A stretch of 64,000 bases of DNA from Trebouxia sp. TZW2008 (taxonomy: Eukaryota > Chlorophyta > Trebouxiophyceae > Trebouxiales > Trebouxiaceae), in contig BDIU01000180.1 in the NCBI GenBank assembly GCA_002118135.1, positions 120,350 to 184,349 of the forward strand. The letters run 5' to 3'. Both the position numbers and the translations under genes were made by a program. Each line of letters begins with the position of its first letter. Position 1 is the first letter of the stretch. Below are positions 14,535-24,729 of the stretch, piece by piece. The notes beneath the pieces were generated by a model. It had not been told where the DNA came from and searched no databases. It worked only from the letters and a program-made list of their open reading frames with translations.

Positions 14535-17364
14535 TCAAGCAAGGTCAACTTGAGAAGTGCTGCACTGCCTTTTAGCTGGTCGTTCCAACACTTCATCAAT
14601 GCCTTCTTCATCATCAGGGTCTTCAAGATCCATGAAGGCTTTTGGTGCTGCGCCTGAAATCTCCGGCATTGCATACAATATGGTCTGTAGCTTATTCACC
14701 TGCAGAGCAATCCACAGTAAGGCCTTGTGACTGCATTGATGGCACAAATTTGTCCAGCGTCATACCAGTGTTGAGCTCAAATCCATCTGCTGTAGAGAAC
14801 AAATGGCCAGGCGATCGCCGCCTGTGATTGAAGCAGCTTTGCACAGCAAACAGTGTGCAGCATCGTGCTATGGGAAGACAATGGCATGGCGCCACACCAC
14901 TGTATGCCTAACACATGTGGCATTGTGACATGCCATAGCGAACATACTGAGGCTGTCAGCAGCACCGCGCAACAGCACAAAACCCAAGTTCAGCTAGCGT
15001 GCCACGCAGCAATGAGTGTCTAAGGTCTGCATCAGACATCAGATGCAGCAGAGCGCAAACATTTAAGGCATCAGCAGGGGCTGAAAAGACTCAGGGCCTC
15101 TTTTGGGGAAAGCAATGCTGATGCCATGGATCTTGCAGGCGTTACGATGTTCTGGGACAAGCTGAGCATGCGCAACCATCACAAGCACATGAAACGTACA
15201 GGTGAAACGCCCAAGTATGATGTGGCTCTAGTAGGACAGTTTACGACAGCTTGATCAGTCACGGACTGCATGCTCACCTGCTCTTGTAATATTGATGCTG
15301 CACCGCCATTGGCCAAGCTGCCATTTCTTTGCAAGTTGCCAACAGCAAAGCTCTGCCCTGCAGTGCAGCCACAAGCAGTAGTGTCATTTCTGTTCACTGT
15401 CTGCATTTAGTGTCCTGTTAGAGGCCCAGCATGCTGGCCCACAGGACACAGTTCAAACTAGATTGTAAGGAGCCCCCAAGAGACTGTTTGTACTGTGGCT
15501 GATTGTCACAAGTTAAAACCAAAATTTATGATACACTCATGTCTTGAGTCCAAATGCTGAGTGGACCCCTCAGTTGATAAGTAAAGTGTGTATCAACAGG
15601 CAAAAGTACCATGCACAGACTTTGAGTCAATGATGCTGTAGATGATGCTGTAGATGATGCTGCCACACAAGATGTAGGCATGAAGCACATACACAGTGTG
15701 ATGGGTGGTAGGCTTGCAGGAAGCAGTTAAAACAAGAAATAGTGTATGACATTAGGCGTGTTTAAGGGGGATTGAATAAATCGTGGCGTTTCTTTCCATC
15801 TCTTCAAGAGCAGGCCGCAGCAGATGGGGCGGCAAATGCAACACATGTCAATCAAGAGTAAAATGCAGAGTACAGACACAGAGAACATGAGGCAGTGAAG
15901 CCTGCAATACAGTACTGACCTGAGTCCAGTTCAGAAAGCTGCTGAGCGCAGGCCTGACCAAGCTGCTCCATGTAAGCCTTGGTACCTGATCTGGGATACC
16001 TGCACAATTGACATCAGTCAGCCAGTCAGTCAATCAGTCATTCATTCATTCATTCACTCACTGACTCACTCACTCACTCACTCCGTCCCTGACTCCCTCA
16101 ATCCAGATATTTGCTATGCAGGGTTTGACACCCAGCGACTAGGTACGTACAGGCGCAAGCAGCTGCCTCCATGCCAGTCTGTCAGATCCCTGTCAGTGTT
16201 CAAGATCAAGAACAAAGGCACAGGTTGTAAAACTCACCACTTGCAGGCATTTGCCTCCAACTCTAGCAACTCAATGAGATGAAAGCGGTTCGGTGGCTCC
16301 CAAAGCCTGGTTATTGATATGGGCCTATGCCGCTGGATCTGCAAAGCAGAAACCTGAATCAGCTGAGACCATGTGACAAGTGCAAGCGGCATGACTTGGC
16401 AGTCATACCAAGTGCTGTCTCAAATGTACAGACATCAACCATAATGTGCCTCTCTGAAATCGGGCACAACACTGAGTCAAGCAAGCGTATAAAGTGGCAG
16501 GCACACACAGGACTCTGAACACACTGTCCACCAGCTAGTCACCGATACTCAGTACTGTGCAGTGCACAGCTGCTGACTTTTTATTACAGGCAGACAAATG
16601 CGCACACAGAGCAGTCACCAGTCACATGGACACAGCATAGCCTACATCACTGTGCTGTGTGGGTCTCATAGGCAACCACAGCTTCAGCAATATGATGTTG
16701 CACAAACGCAACAGATCCCAGTAAGAGACTGCAGTCAATGTTCTGGACCTGCTTCATGATTCTTGAGCTGTCATACCGCAACTTCAGCTGGTCCCTGTCT
16801 TGCTCATGTACAGGTTTTTCCAGCTTTTTCTGTGCTTCAGCTTCTACTAGTGACTCTTGCATGGCATGACCCATTGCCTCTGATTCCATACTGACTTCAT
16901 TGGTGCATGCCAGCCACATTGCAGCTTCATCTGCCCATCTGTCATGATAAAAACTTGAATTGATCATCACTGAGATTTGATCAGGTTGACAAATTACAAT
17001 GATAAGGATGTCTGGTTGACAGTTTAGCAAGTTGACAGATCGACAGGTCGAGTTGATGTCACAAAAGCTTAAAATGTCGCTGCAAATGCTTCAAAGGCAC
17101 TGTTGAATCGTCAGTGTCAAGACTGTTGCTGGAGCCTGTCAGCCTTGTGTCTGACCTGGTAGCATTGGATGGTTGATGCTCGGCAGTTGCTTTCAAAGCA
17201 CGCTCAGCCGCCTCAGCACTTGCGCCTTGCATGCGCAATAGCTCAAGAGCCTTGTCATAGTTTGCTGGGATGTCGGGCTGCGGACCCTCTGGCGTACTGT
17301 CAGGACTGCCTGAGCCATCTGATGACTGTGCATCAGAGCTTGATGCGTCGCTCATGAAATCCAT
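14535..17364 (-). CDS. Unrecognised acidic protein, possible UBA-like helix pair at N-terminus
   Basis: I do not recognise the family. Six exons whose phases close: 17156..17364, 16749..16938, 16238..16338, 15920..15999, 14716..14789, 14535..14699, giving 272 residues. The N-terminus (MDFMSDASSSDAQSSDG) is Ser/Asp-rich. YDKALELLRMQGASAEAAER (from about residue 35) has the look of a UBA-type helical repeat. The middle has a charged helix (ESLVEAEAQKKLEKP) and a conserved-looking block ITRLWEPPNRFHLIELLELE. The C-terminus is acidic (FMDLEDPDDEEGIDE) followed by a basic patch RPAKRQ, a possible nuclear signal. The 1.1 kb fifth of the gene between exons 4 and 5 could hide a further exon. Function unknown; a nuclear role is inference. 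Confidence 0.6.
16025..16100. repeat. TCAT/CACT simple repeat
   Basis: Short runs of CAGT, TCAT and CACT units within intron 3 of the preceding unknown gene. Confidence 0.8.
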
Positions 17365-17889
17365 TCACTGTGTGGTGTTGCGAAATGACAAGTTGCCTCA
17401 AGCTTTAGTGGTGTGTCAAGAAGGATGGATGCTGCGGCTATGGAAGTACTGGCTTTCGCTGTGTGCTGACCCGCTCAATTCGTTGAATACTTCGCAGAGT
17501 GATGGCGCCTGTCGAATCAGGTGGCTTGCTGGCGCGAATGTCGTCTTGTCCTAGGCACAGATCAAAGCGCAGCAGCAGCGCCCAGCATGAAGGAGTGCCA
17601 TTTAGACTTCCGCTTAACTTGGTCTCTGGGAAAATGCAAGTACTCGCCTGCGTGTGCGTGTAGGTGCAATTGGCGACCCTTACAATGCAGCAGTCTGAGA
17701 AGCTACATCTGAGTGATCTGTTGTCTGTGGTTTGCGAGCCCAGTTTCTCAGAGGTGTTGGGTTCATCAAATCAAGTTTACCTTCTGAGCGAGCCCTAGCG
17801 CTGCTATCGCTTTCATTCGGCACGAGTTTGCCGATTGTGAAGGCGTTGACACACACAACGTAGGCTGGTATAGCCGATTGCTTCACAGG

Positions 17890-19294
17890 ATGTATTCGAG
17901 GTGTACGCACCTACAGCTGATTTGGTTGGCACTGTTGATCACCGGCAAACCAGATTCTGCCTTCTCCCAAGCCTTAACAACCTTGTCTGGCCCGAAACTC
18001 AGCGATGAGAGAATCACTTTCCAAACGAACTTCGGAGACATAGAAATGGCGTTGTACCCTGAAGTATGTGCGTCTTTACCTCAGACATGTTAGACGCTCC
18101 TGTGTGATGCCTGACAGCATTGCCTGATCAATGCAGGTGGCTCCAGTGACTGCAGCGCACATACTGAAACTAGCAAAGCTGGGAGGATATAACAGCAATC
18201 ACTTCTTTCGTGTGGACAAGGGGTTTGTTGCGCAAACTGCTAGCATTGCAGGCGGCAGGCTTGCACCACTTGACAGGAAACAGCAGGTGCTCAATCACAA
18301 TCACTATGCAAAATGCTGCATTGCTGAATCGCTAAGTAACACTTACAATCAGCAGGTGCTGTATCGCAATCATTTTGCAACATGCTGCATTGCTAGGCCA
18401 AAATCATGCACATACAATCAGCAGGTTGTATGCACAAACGCTCACTGCCGAACACAGCAACCATGCGATTGCGTTGGCTGTGATAGGCTAATGTGTCGCT
18501 GCAGCATGCCTGGCACTGTCTGCGCACCTTTACAGAGAAGACAACTAGTTGACTGGTGTTTCAAGCGGAACTCCATGCCTTCCTGCCAAAGTGTAAAGGG
18601 AATGCTTGAGCTAAGTGAGGGAACTCTGCACGAACAAAGAACAAAAGCGACACACTGCACCATTGTGAAAGATGTATATTGTGCAGGAGGAAGAGGACAA
18701 AACAGTTCCTCTTGAGGTGCATCAACATGTCAAGCACGACAAGAGGGGCATTCTATCCATGGGCCGATTAGACGATCCTCACAGTGGAGGCTCATCATTC
18801 TCCATTTTACTTGGCCCTGCACCACATCTGGACATGCACTATGGCATTTTTGGGTACGTAATGCAGCTCGCACTGCACTGACTGCATTCATTCACTCGTT
18901 CTATCAATCAATCATGCATTCAAAACGCGTGCTAGACTGGCTCAGCAGGCCCAGCTAGGTATGTACTGGAGCGATCAACTGTCTCCAGTCAATTTGATTC
19001 TGTGCTAACCTGCACCACTTAGTGATTTGACCTGGCAATACTTGCTGCAGGGAAGTCACTGGAGGCTTTGAAACACTGACCAAACTTGAGGAGGTAGAGA
19101 CGATCAAAGAGGGCATTTTTGTCATGCCAAAGCAACGTATCCATATATTGTCTACGTATGTCCACTCCAGCACAGGCTCTGTACGCAATCAGGATGCAGT
19201 GTCAATATGCCAGCATGAACTTTCAGACCTACAGGAGCGATTCGACGCTCAGTCAAAGCATGTGGAGCACATACGGGCTGGAAGGTTGCCGTAA
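17890..19294 (+). CDS. CYP23-like cyclophilin (peptidyl-prolyl isomerase), secretory
   Basis: Cyclophilin-type protein of the plant CYP23 group, probably in the ER lumen or secreted. Exons 17890..18063, 18137..18286, 18687..18853, 19051..19294 give 244 residues. A signal peptide (LQLIWLALLI) comes first, then ITFQTNFGDIEMALYPEVAP, GGYNSNHFFRVDKGFVAQTA, GILSMGRLDDPHSGGSSFSI, APHLDMHYGIFG and EGIFVMPKQRIHIL, all hallmarks of CYP23 and in the right order. A C-terminal helical tail (LSDLQERFDAQSKHVEHI) is also typical. The fold residues of the active-site arginine (FFRV) are kept. Intron 2 contains a partial tandem duplication. Confidence 0.9.
18284..18430 (+). repeat. Threefold tandem repeat at the exon 2 donor of the CYP23-like gene
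   Basis: The donor context CAGCAGGTGCTCAATC and about 65 following bases (ending ACTTACAATCAGCAGGTGCT) recur at 18352 and partially at 18419. These are three copies of an exon-intron junction type CAGCAG|GT in tandem. Confidence 0.75.
18880..19020 (+). repeat. Family B intronic repeat
   Basis: ATTC/ATCA-rich lead-in followed by GTGCTAGACTGGCTCAGCAG, GCCCAGCTAGGTATGTACTG and CAACTGTCTCC. It fills most of intron 3 of the CYP23-like gene. Confidence 0.8.
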
Positions 19295-20657
19295 AACCTC
19301 TCTGCCAGGGACAAACTGCTTACTGCTGCTGCTTGTCACCCCTGCTTTGTTTGTCTTCACTCATTGTAGTCACTGTTGGTGAGTGCAGAAATCAGGACTG
19401 AGAAACGCGTCAGCGTTCCACAAGATGTCACAGCTTTGTCAGAACGGCCAAGTTGTTATTGAAGCCATGTTGATCAGGCCGTCTGAATAATGCATTGTAA
19501 ACTCTTCGATTTTAGTGTTCTGTCTTGCCAATATGCCCAGAACAGTCTGCAGCGCAGTGACTTAGCACGGCTTTCAGCAACTCAGACTTCTTGCTGACGG
19601 CTTAGGCAGCCTTGAGCACACTTAGGCAGGCTGCGGCTGTCTCAGCAGGGCTTAGGATATCCTGATCAGGGGAGTAGAGTATATTGTGCAGGCAATGTTA
19701 CAAGTGCGTCATCCACAGCTGCAGGGGCATGTATTAGTTGTGTGTGTAGCGCTAGACGGCTGATTGGCGCCCTGGTTGACAGCTCACAGCACACTGCCGC
19801 ATCACAGCCTTCATGCTTGTGCAACGGAGAGAATGTTATTCTGAGTTCAAAAGGATGTGTCCACACTCTAGCGGGGTTCTGATCAACGCTGACAGCCAAA
19901 CCGGTCATACTGGTACAGATGATTATGATCGGTATGGCCATTTCTGCAATTTCGGGCTTGCCATGCAATCTGCTGTCAGGCCAAGCATCAAAGCGCAAAT
20001 ATTTGAGGCTGCAATCTGACATTTGGTACATGTGGCGCATCACATAATGTCAAAGTTTGGTTGCATAGGCTATGAACAGGTCTGCATAAAAGCTACGACT
20101 TTCAAAAATACCAGCATTCAAACCCACCTACATTCCCTATAATCTATTTGCAAGTCTTAGCTTACTGAAGGGTGCAAAGAGCCACACCAGTCCAAGGCAG
20201 AACAGCAGCAGTACCCACATGTAACAGTGCGCATATGCTAGCTAGATGGCGAGGTGCTGACTCCTCACACTGCTACATTCACGGCCTCTCAGCCTAAGCT
20301 TTGTTCCCCACAAGCCAAGTGTCACTGCATGAATTGGGCAAGTGCGTCTCACAAAAGGCTTGCAGAACAGTAAGTGCAGAATTCAATATTCACAGCATGC
20401 GCGCTTGACTTGGCAGCAACCCTGAATGACCTGTATGCAGGCATCTTTGCTGCTACACTTATGCTACACAAGACACAGGACTTTGCCTCAGGGTCAAGAT
20501 GAAAAACTGACATCACACCATCAACCCAAAGCAAACAAAGACTGACATACAGCAACAGGGCGTGCTTGGCATGACTCAGGTTGCTTGACATACAGCAACA
20601 AGGAATGCTGCCCATCACTCAAGTCGCTTGACACACAGCAACCAGGCACGCTCTGCA
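19295..20657. other. Convergent intergenic region
   Basis: About 1.4 kb between two convergent genes. No conserved frame was recognised. A TGTAA motif, the usual green-algal polyadenylation signal, lies at about 19496, some 200 bases after the CYP23-like stop. Near 20530-20650 short ACATACAGCAACARG units repeat three times. Confidence 0.45.
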
Positions 20658-23600
20658 TCACTCAGGCCGCTTCATGCGCGCATCAACAAGCTTCTTCATG
20701 AAAGCATAGTCCACTCCATTCAACATCATCGCAGCTGTTACTGGTGCTGTTATATCGCCAGTCATTCGCCAGAGTATGCTCAGAAACGCCACCTCCGCTG
20801 CTGTTATGAAGGCTACCAGATTGCAAGCCACCATTCTTGTGTGCATCCATTGGTCAGCCACTGCTTTGAAGGCATCAGCAGAAGCAGCAGGGTTGCGGTC
20901 TGTACTCGTAGCCATGACCCGGTAATATCTGTCTGCATTCTCAGACGCAGTTTGCACGACCTCCTGCAGAGCAGAATTGTGAATTGGTCAGATGCAATTT
21001 GCACACTTTTGCTCTGCAGACATACAGAGTTGTACCTCGTGCCTGTTGTTTTTTGGGTCCATGTCATGACTTGTCTGAATAAGAATCAAGACCTAAATGA
21101 AAAAATTGATCAAGTCAAGTCAGAAATGTGCTGTGCTGAGTGAAGCACAGGCGCAAACTTGTCAACGCCAGCTGCAACAAGCCCAGAGGACATGGTTGTC
21201 ACTGAGTGATGCTACACTCACCAAATTATCAATGCTAGCTGCAACAACTTCAGAAGGTCAAAAAGTTATTCAACACTGAGTGATGTACAACTTACAATAC
21301 CCTTGATACTGGGTGCAAGTCTTTGAAGAAGATGATAATCATTAAGTAATGCAAAACGTACACCAGACTGGTTGGACACAGCTGATTGCTTCAGTTGTAC
21401 CTAGCTCAGCCTATGATACGCTCAGCATGCATTTTGAAAGAAGCCAAATGAATGGACGTGTGAATGCAAAACTTACAAATTCCTCAATGCTGGGTGCAAT
21501 GTCCCCAAGGCTGGCAACAGCAGCCAGGCAGGCAGTGAGGGCAAGGGCTGCCACATCTGCCCCCATGCTGGGCACAGGAAAGCCCCAGTCCTGTAGATGC
21601 TGGGCATAGATCTGGAAAGACGTTGTCAAGCCGCCTTGCGCTGCTGGCAATATCATCAGGGTTGTCGGCAGGACCTCAATTGCCACTAGCGCCATCGTCT
21701 GCAAAAGTACAGCATTGACCTTCAGTATGAATGCGTCAGGTCAGCCCAAGACGGCACTGGTTGGAGATGATTGATTGCTTCCGAAAACTGCTGTCAACCC
21801 GCCTTGCGCCACTAGCAACGTCATCAAGGTCGTTGCCAGCACCTCACTTGAGCCATTGTGTGCAGCAGTGCAGCATGCACCTTCAGTGTGAATGGTTCAG
21901 CTTGGCACAAGACCAGACTGGTTGGAGAGAGTGCAGCTGCTGGGCATACATCTGTAAGGACGCTGTCAAGCCGCATTGCTCTGCTGGCAATGTCACCAAG
22001 GTTGTGGGTGGGACCTCAATTGCCACTAACACCATCGTCTGCACAAATGCAGCATTGACCTTCAGTCTAGATGATTCAGGCTGGCACAAGACCAAACTGC
22101 TTGGAGACACTGCAGATGTTGAGCATAGATCTGGAAAGACACTGTCAACCTGCCTTGCGCTACTAGCAGTGTCACCAAGGTTGTGGGTAGGACCTCGATT
22201 GCCACTAGCGCCATTGTCTGCAGAATTGAATTTACTGTCAGAACTACTTTTGACTGCTAGCTGGTGACTCTGCAGACCTGCGTTGCCCTGCTGGCAACGG
22301 CTTTGGAGGGGTCGACAGCATCTCAACTGCCACTACTGCCAGCGTTTACAGAAGTGCAGCATTGACCTTCAGTATACAGGGTACTGGATGAACTGGATAA
22401 TTGCTCAAGCATGCGCCTGGCGTGCTGGGTAGCATGTGCCACACATGATGCAGGTGCAAATCATCTGCCAAGACATGATGTAACATATGCACAGGACATC
22501 AGCTTAGCACAAGACTGTACTGGTCGGAGATAGTTGCATTCTCCAGTACACATATCTGGCTGGGTCTGGTGAGCATGTCTGGCATGCATGTTTGATGATG
22601 AGTGAATTGGCCTTACAGTCAGAATTGCTGTGGTAGAGCAACTGTGTTACTCACCTGGGCAGGTGACATATGGCTGACTAAGGGGCTGGCTGATTCAGTT
22701 TGCCACCTTTGCAACGCCTCCAAGACAGGGAAGCGTCTGCGAGCCTGACTGCTCCACATGCCTGCTTTGATCATGACCAGTGGCGCACAAGCTGCAGCGC
22801 CTAGAGTGGCTGCCATCAGACTGTGAAGGGACACTGATGCACTGCCTGCAACGTTTAGCTAAATGTTTAGAACAACAAAGTCTACACTCTTAGGTTTCAT
22901 AGCAGGCCGCTCTGTCTACAGAGACAGGCTGGAAAATGCTAGTTTGTATTGAGCCTGAACAGCTGGAACATGTTGTGAGTCAGACTGGCATAAGCTGCAG
23001 CGCCTAGAGCAGCTGCCTTCAGTCTGTGAAGGGACACTGATGCACCGCCTACGACGCTCAGCCAAATTTGACAGTGATTATGTTGAGCACAAGCCAGCCA
23101 CCTGGCCTAGGCAGGCAAAATTGATCAAACTTATGCAGCAGTGGCTCAAATCCACGGTGCTTATGCTACCATTCAGCATATTGTAAACCAATCCTGGCAT
23201 GCAGACTGCACATGCTCGGGGGAGTTTGATGTGCAATTTAGGTGACATCAATGCACACTGAAAACTGAAGTTGCAGGCGGCATCAACAATCTTGCCATCA
23301 CTGCAGAAGCAGCAAGCAGAAGCAGCAATCAAAATGAAAACAATGATAATGAAATGCATAAAAAAGATGCATTGCTGCAGCAGCAGCAACCAAAGCGGGG
23401 AAATGCTGGTGCAATCTTGCCATCACTGCGGAAGCCGCAACTGAGACAAAAACATGACGGTGGAACGCAAAAAAAAGATGCATTGCTGCAGCAGCAGCAA
23501 CCAAAGCGGGGAAATGATGGTGGGATGCATGAAATAGGTGCATACCCCGAGGATCGGTGCCTGTAAGCCAGCACAATGCCAATGCTCCCATGCTGATGAC

Positions 23601-24389
23601 CCCACCAGCCAGCAGTGAAACAAACAACTTGAGGTTAGGGGCTGATTCTGTGAGATATGACTGCAAAATCTCGGTCTCGCCATCTCTGCAGCACAAGACA
23701 GCTCAGCATCTATCTATCTCTATAAACGCATGCTAATCAGGCTCAAAGGCCTTGCTGCTTATGTACAGTCACCAAGGAACTTTCTTTGGGCAACTCAATT
23801 GGTACACAAGCTGAACCACAACGAAGACACTGATCAAAAGTGTCACGACTTCAGCAGTTGTATGGAGAATCAGCTCAGCATCAGCAGCGTAGGTCATGGG
23901 CATATGCCGCAGCATATGCAGAGCAGCTATGAAGCTGACTGACGCTGCAGTGTTACTGAAAAGCTGACAAAATGCACTGCTGACCATGTCAAGCAGACAG
24001 GACTGTGCATGCAAAATGCAGCTGCAGACACCCTAACATAGCTGAAACCAGACAAAATCCACGCAAGGCAGCTGCGTCGACGCGGTGATCAGGTCTTTCT
24101 GTGAACAGCAAACAGCAGCACCGCACCCGATGCCAGAAAGCAGGTTCTGTAGTCTGCTGCCGGCTGCTACAAAAGGGTCGCTGCCTCTAGAAGCAACTGC
24201 AGCTCGATTGCTCTGCTCCTGCACGTTGTGCTGTAAAGGTAGGCCTCGAGCCTTCACATGGCGGCGAAAAGAACAATGCTGCTTCTGCTTAATGAGCTGG
24301 TCTCCTGAGGTCGCAGCGCTGAAAGGAGAGTGTCCGCTACAGAAAGATCCTCTTACTACCCTGGAGGAGCACGGGTGGCCAGCTAACAT
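20658..24389 (-). CDS. Unrecognised multi-pass membrane protein with plastid-like leader
   Basis: Family not recognised. Exons in coding order 24127..24389, 23806..23955, 23546..23685, 22655..22845, 21477..21698, 20658..20963 close in phase to 423 residues. The first ~85 residues are rich in Ser, Arg and Ala with few acids, like a transit peptide. They are followed by hydrophobic helices: VVTLLISVFVVVQLV, KLFVSLLAGGVISMGALALC, LMAATLGAAACAPLVMI, MALVAIEVLPTTLMILP, AALALTACLAAVA and VACNLVAFITAAEVAFLSIL. The tail GVDYAFMKKLVDARMKRPE is soluble. The start is the ATG of MLAGHPCSS. Exons 4 and 5 have tandem partial copies in the introns upstream of each. Plastid location is inferred from the leader only. 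Confidence 0.68.
21730..22375 (-). repeat. Four partial copies of the 5' part of exon 5
   Basis: On the minus strand, blocks near 21730-21860, 21890-22050, 22065-22225 and 22250-22370 each repeat the acceptor and the first 50-120 bases of exon 5 (VAIEVPPTTLVTLPAEQC and relatives). The intact exon (21477..21698) is the 3'-most copy. Confidence 0.88.
22975..23060 (-). repeat. Partial copy of the 5' part of exon 4
   Basis: CACTGATGCACCGCC and CTGCAGCGCCTAGAG, in order, match the beginning of exon 4 (22760-22845) of the same membrane-protein gene, with its acceptor flank. It lies in the upstream intron. Confidence 0.8.
23330..23545. repeat. Tandem ~120 bp repeat at an exon 3 donor
   Basis: GATGCATTGCTGCAGCAGCA followed by GCAACCAAAGCGGGGAAATG occurs at about 23366 and 23478, with further flanks shared, just downstream of the donor of exon 3 in the membrane-protein gene. 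Confidence 0.85.
23698..23762 (+). repeat. Degenerate family B repeat
   Basis: CTATCTATCTC tract followed by AAACGCATGCTAATCAGGCT. It lies wholly within the 120-base intron 2 of the membrane-protein gene. Confidence 0.6.
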
Positions 24390-24729
24390 GCTGCCTCGTT
24401 CGCGTGCAGGAGAGTCAAGGATCAAGGTGCACAGATGCTGCCCAGACTATCTGCTTCGCGTGCCAGGCCGCAGCAAGTATATGCGTAGCGTCGTAGAGCA
24501 GGACACTGTTGGATCTCATCACGTGGCGTCTGCACGTGTTGTAACTGCAGACAAGGTGATCGCTGTATGCAGGATTGCTGCGCGCTTCAGGCTTGGCCAC
24601 CAATAACAGGCGCCCCGTTGACGCAAACATTTGGCATAGCAGAGGAGAGGCCAAGCCCCGTCGCGATCTTGCCAGCCGTAACCCTAGCCTGCAACCTTGC
24701 ATGACGCAAAGAGCGCTTGCAAGCATGTC
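24390..24729. promoter_or_regulatory. Shared divergent upstream region
   Basis: 340 bases between the start codons of the membrane-protein gene (-) and guanylate kinase (+). No TATA-like element was recognised; both transcripts must start here. Confidence 0.4.

Noticed and set aside
16000..16100. CRISPR-like repeat
   Set aside because: Simple CAGT/TCAT/CACT tracts without spacers; the genome is eukaryotic.
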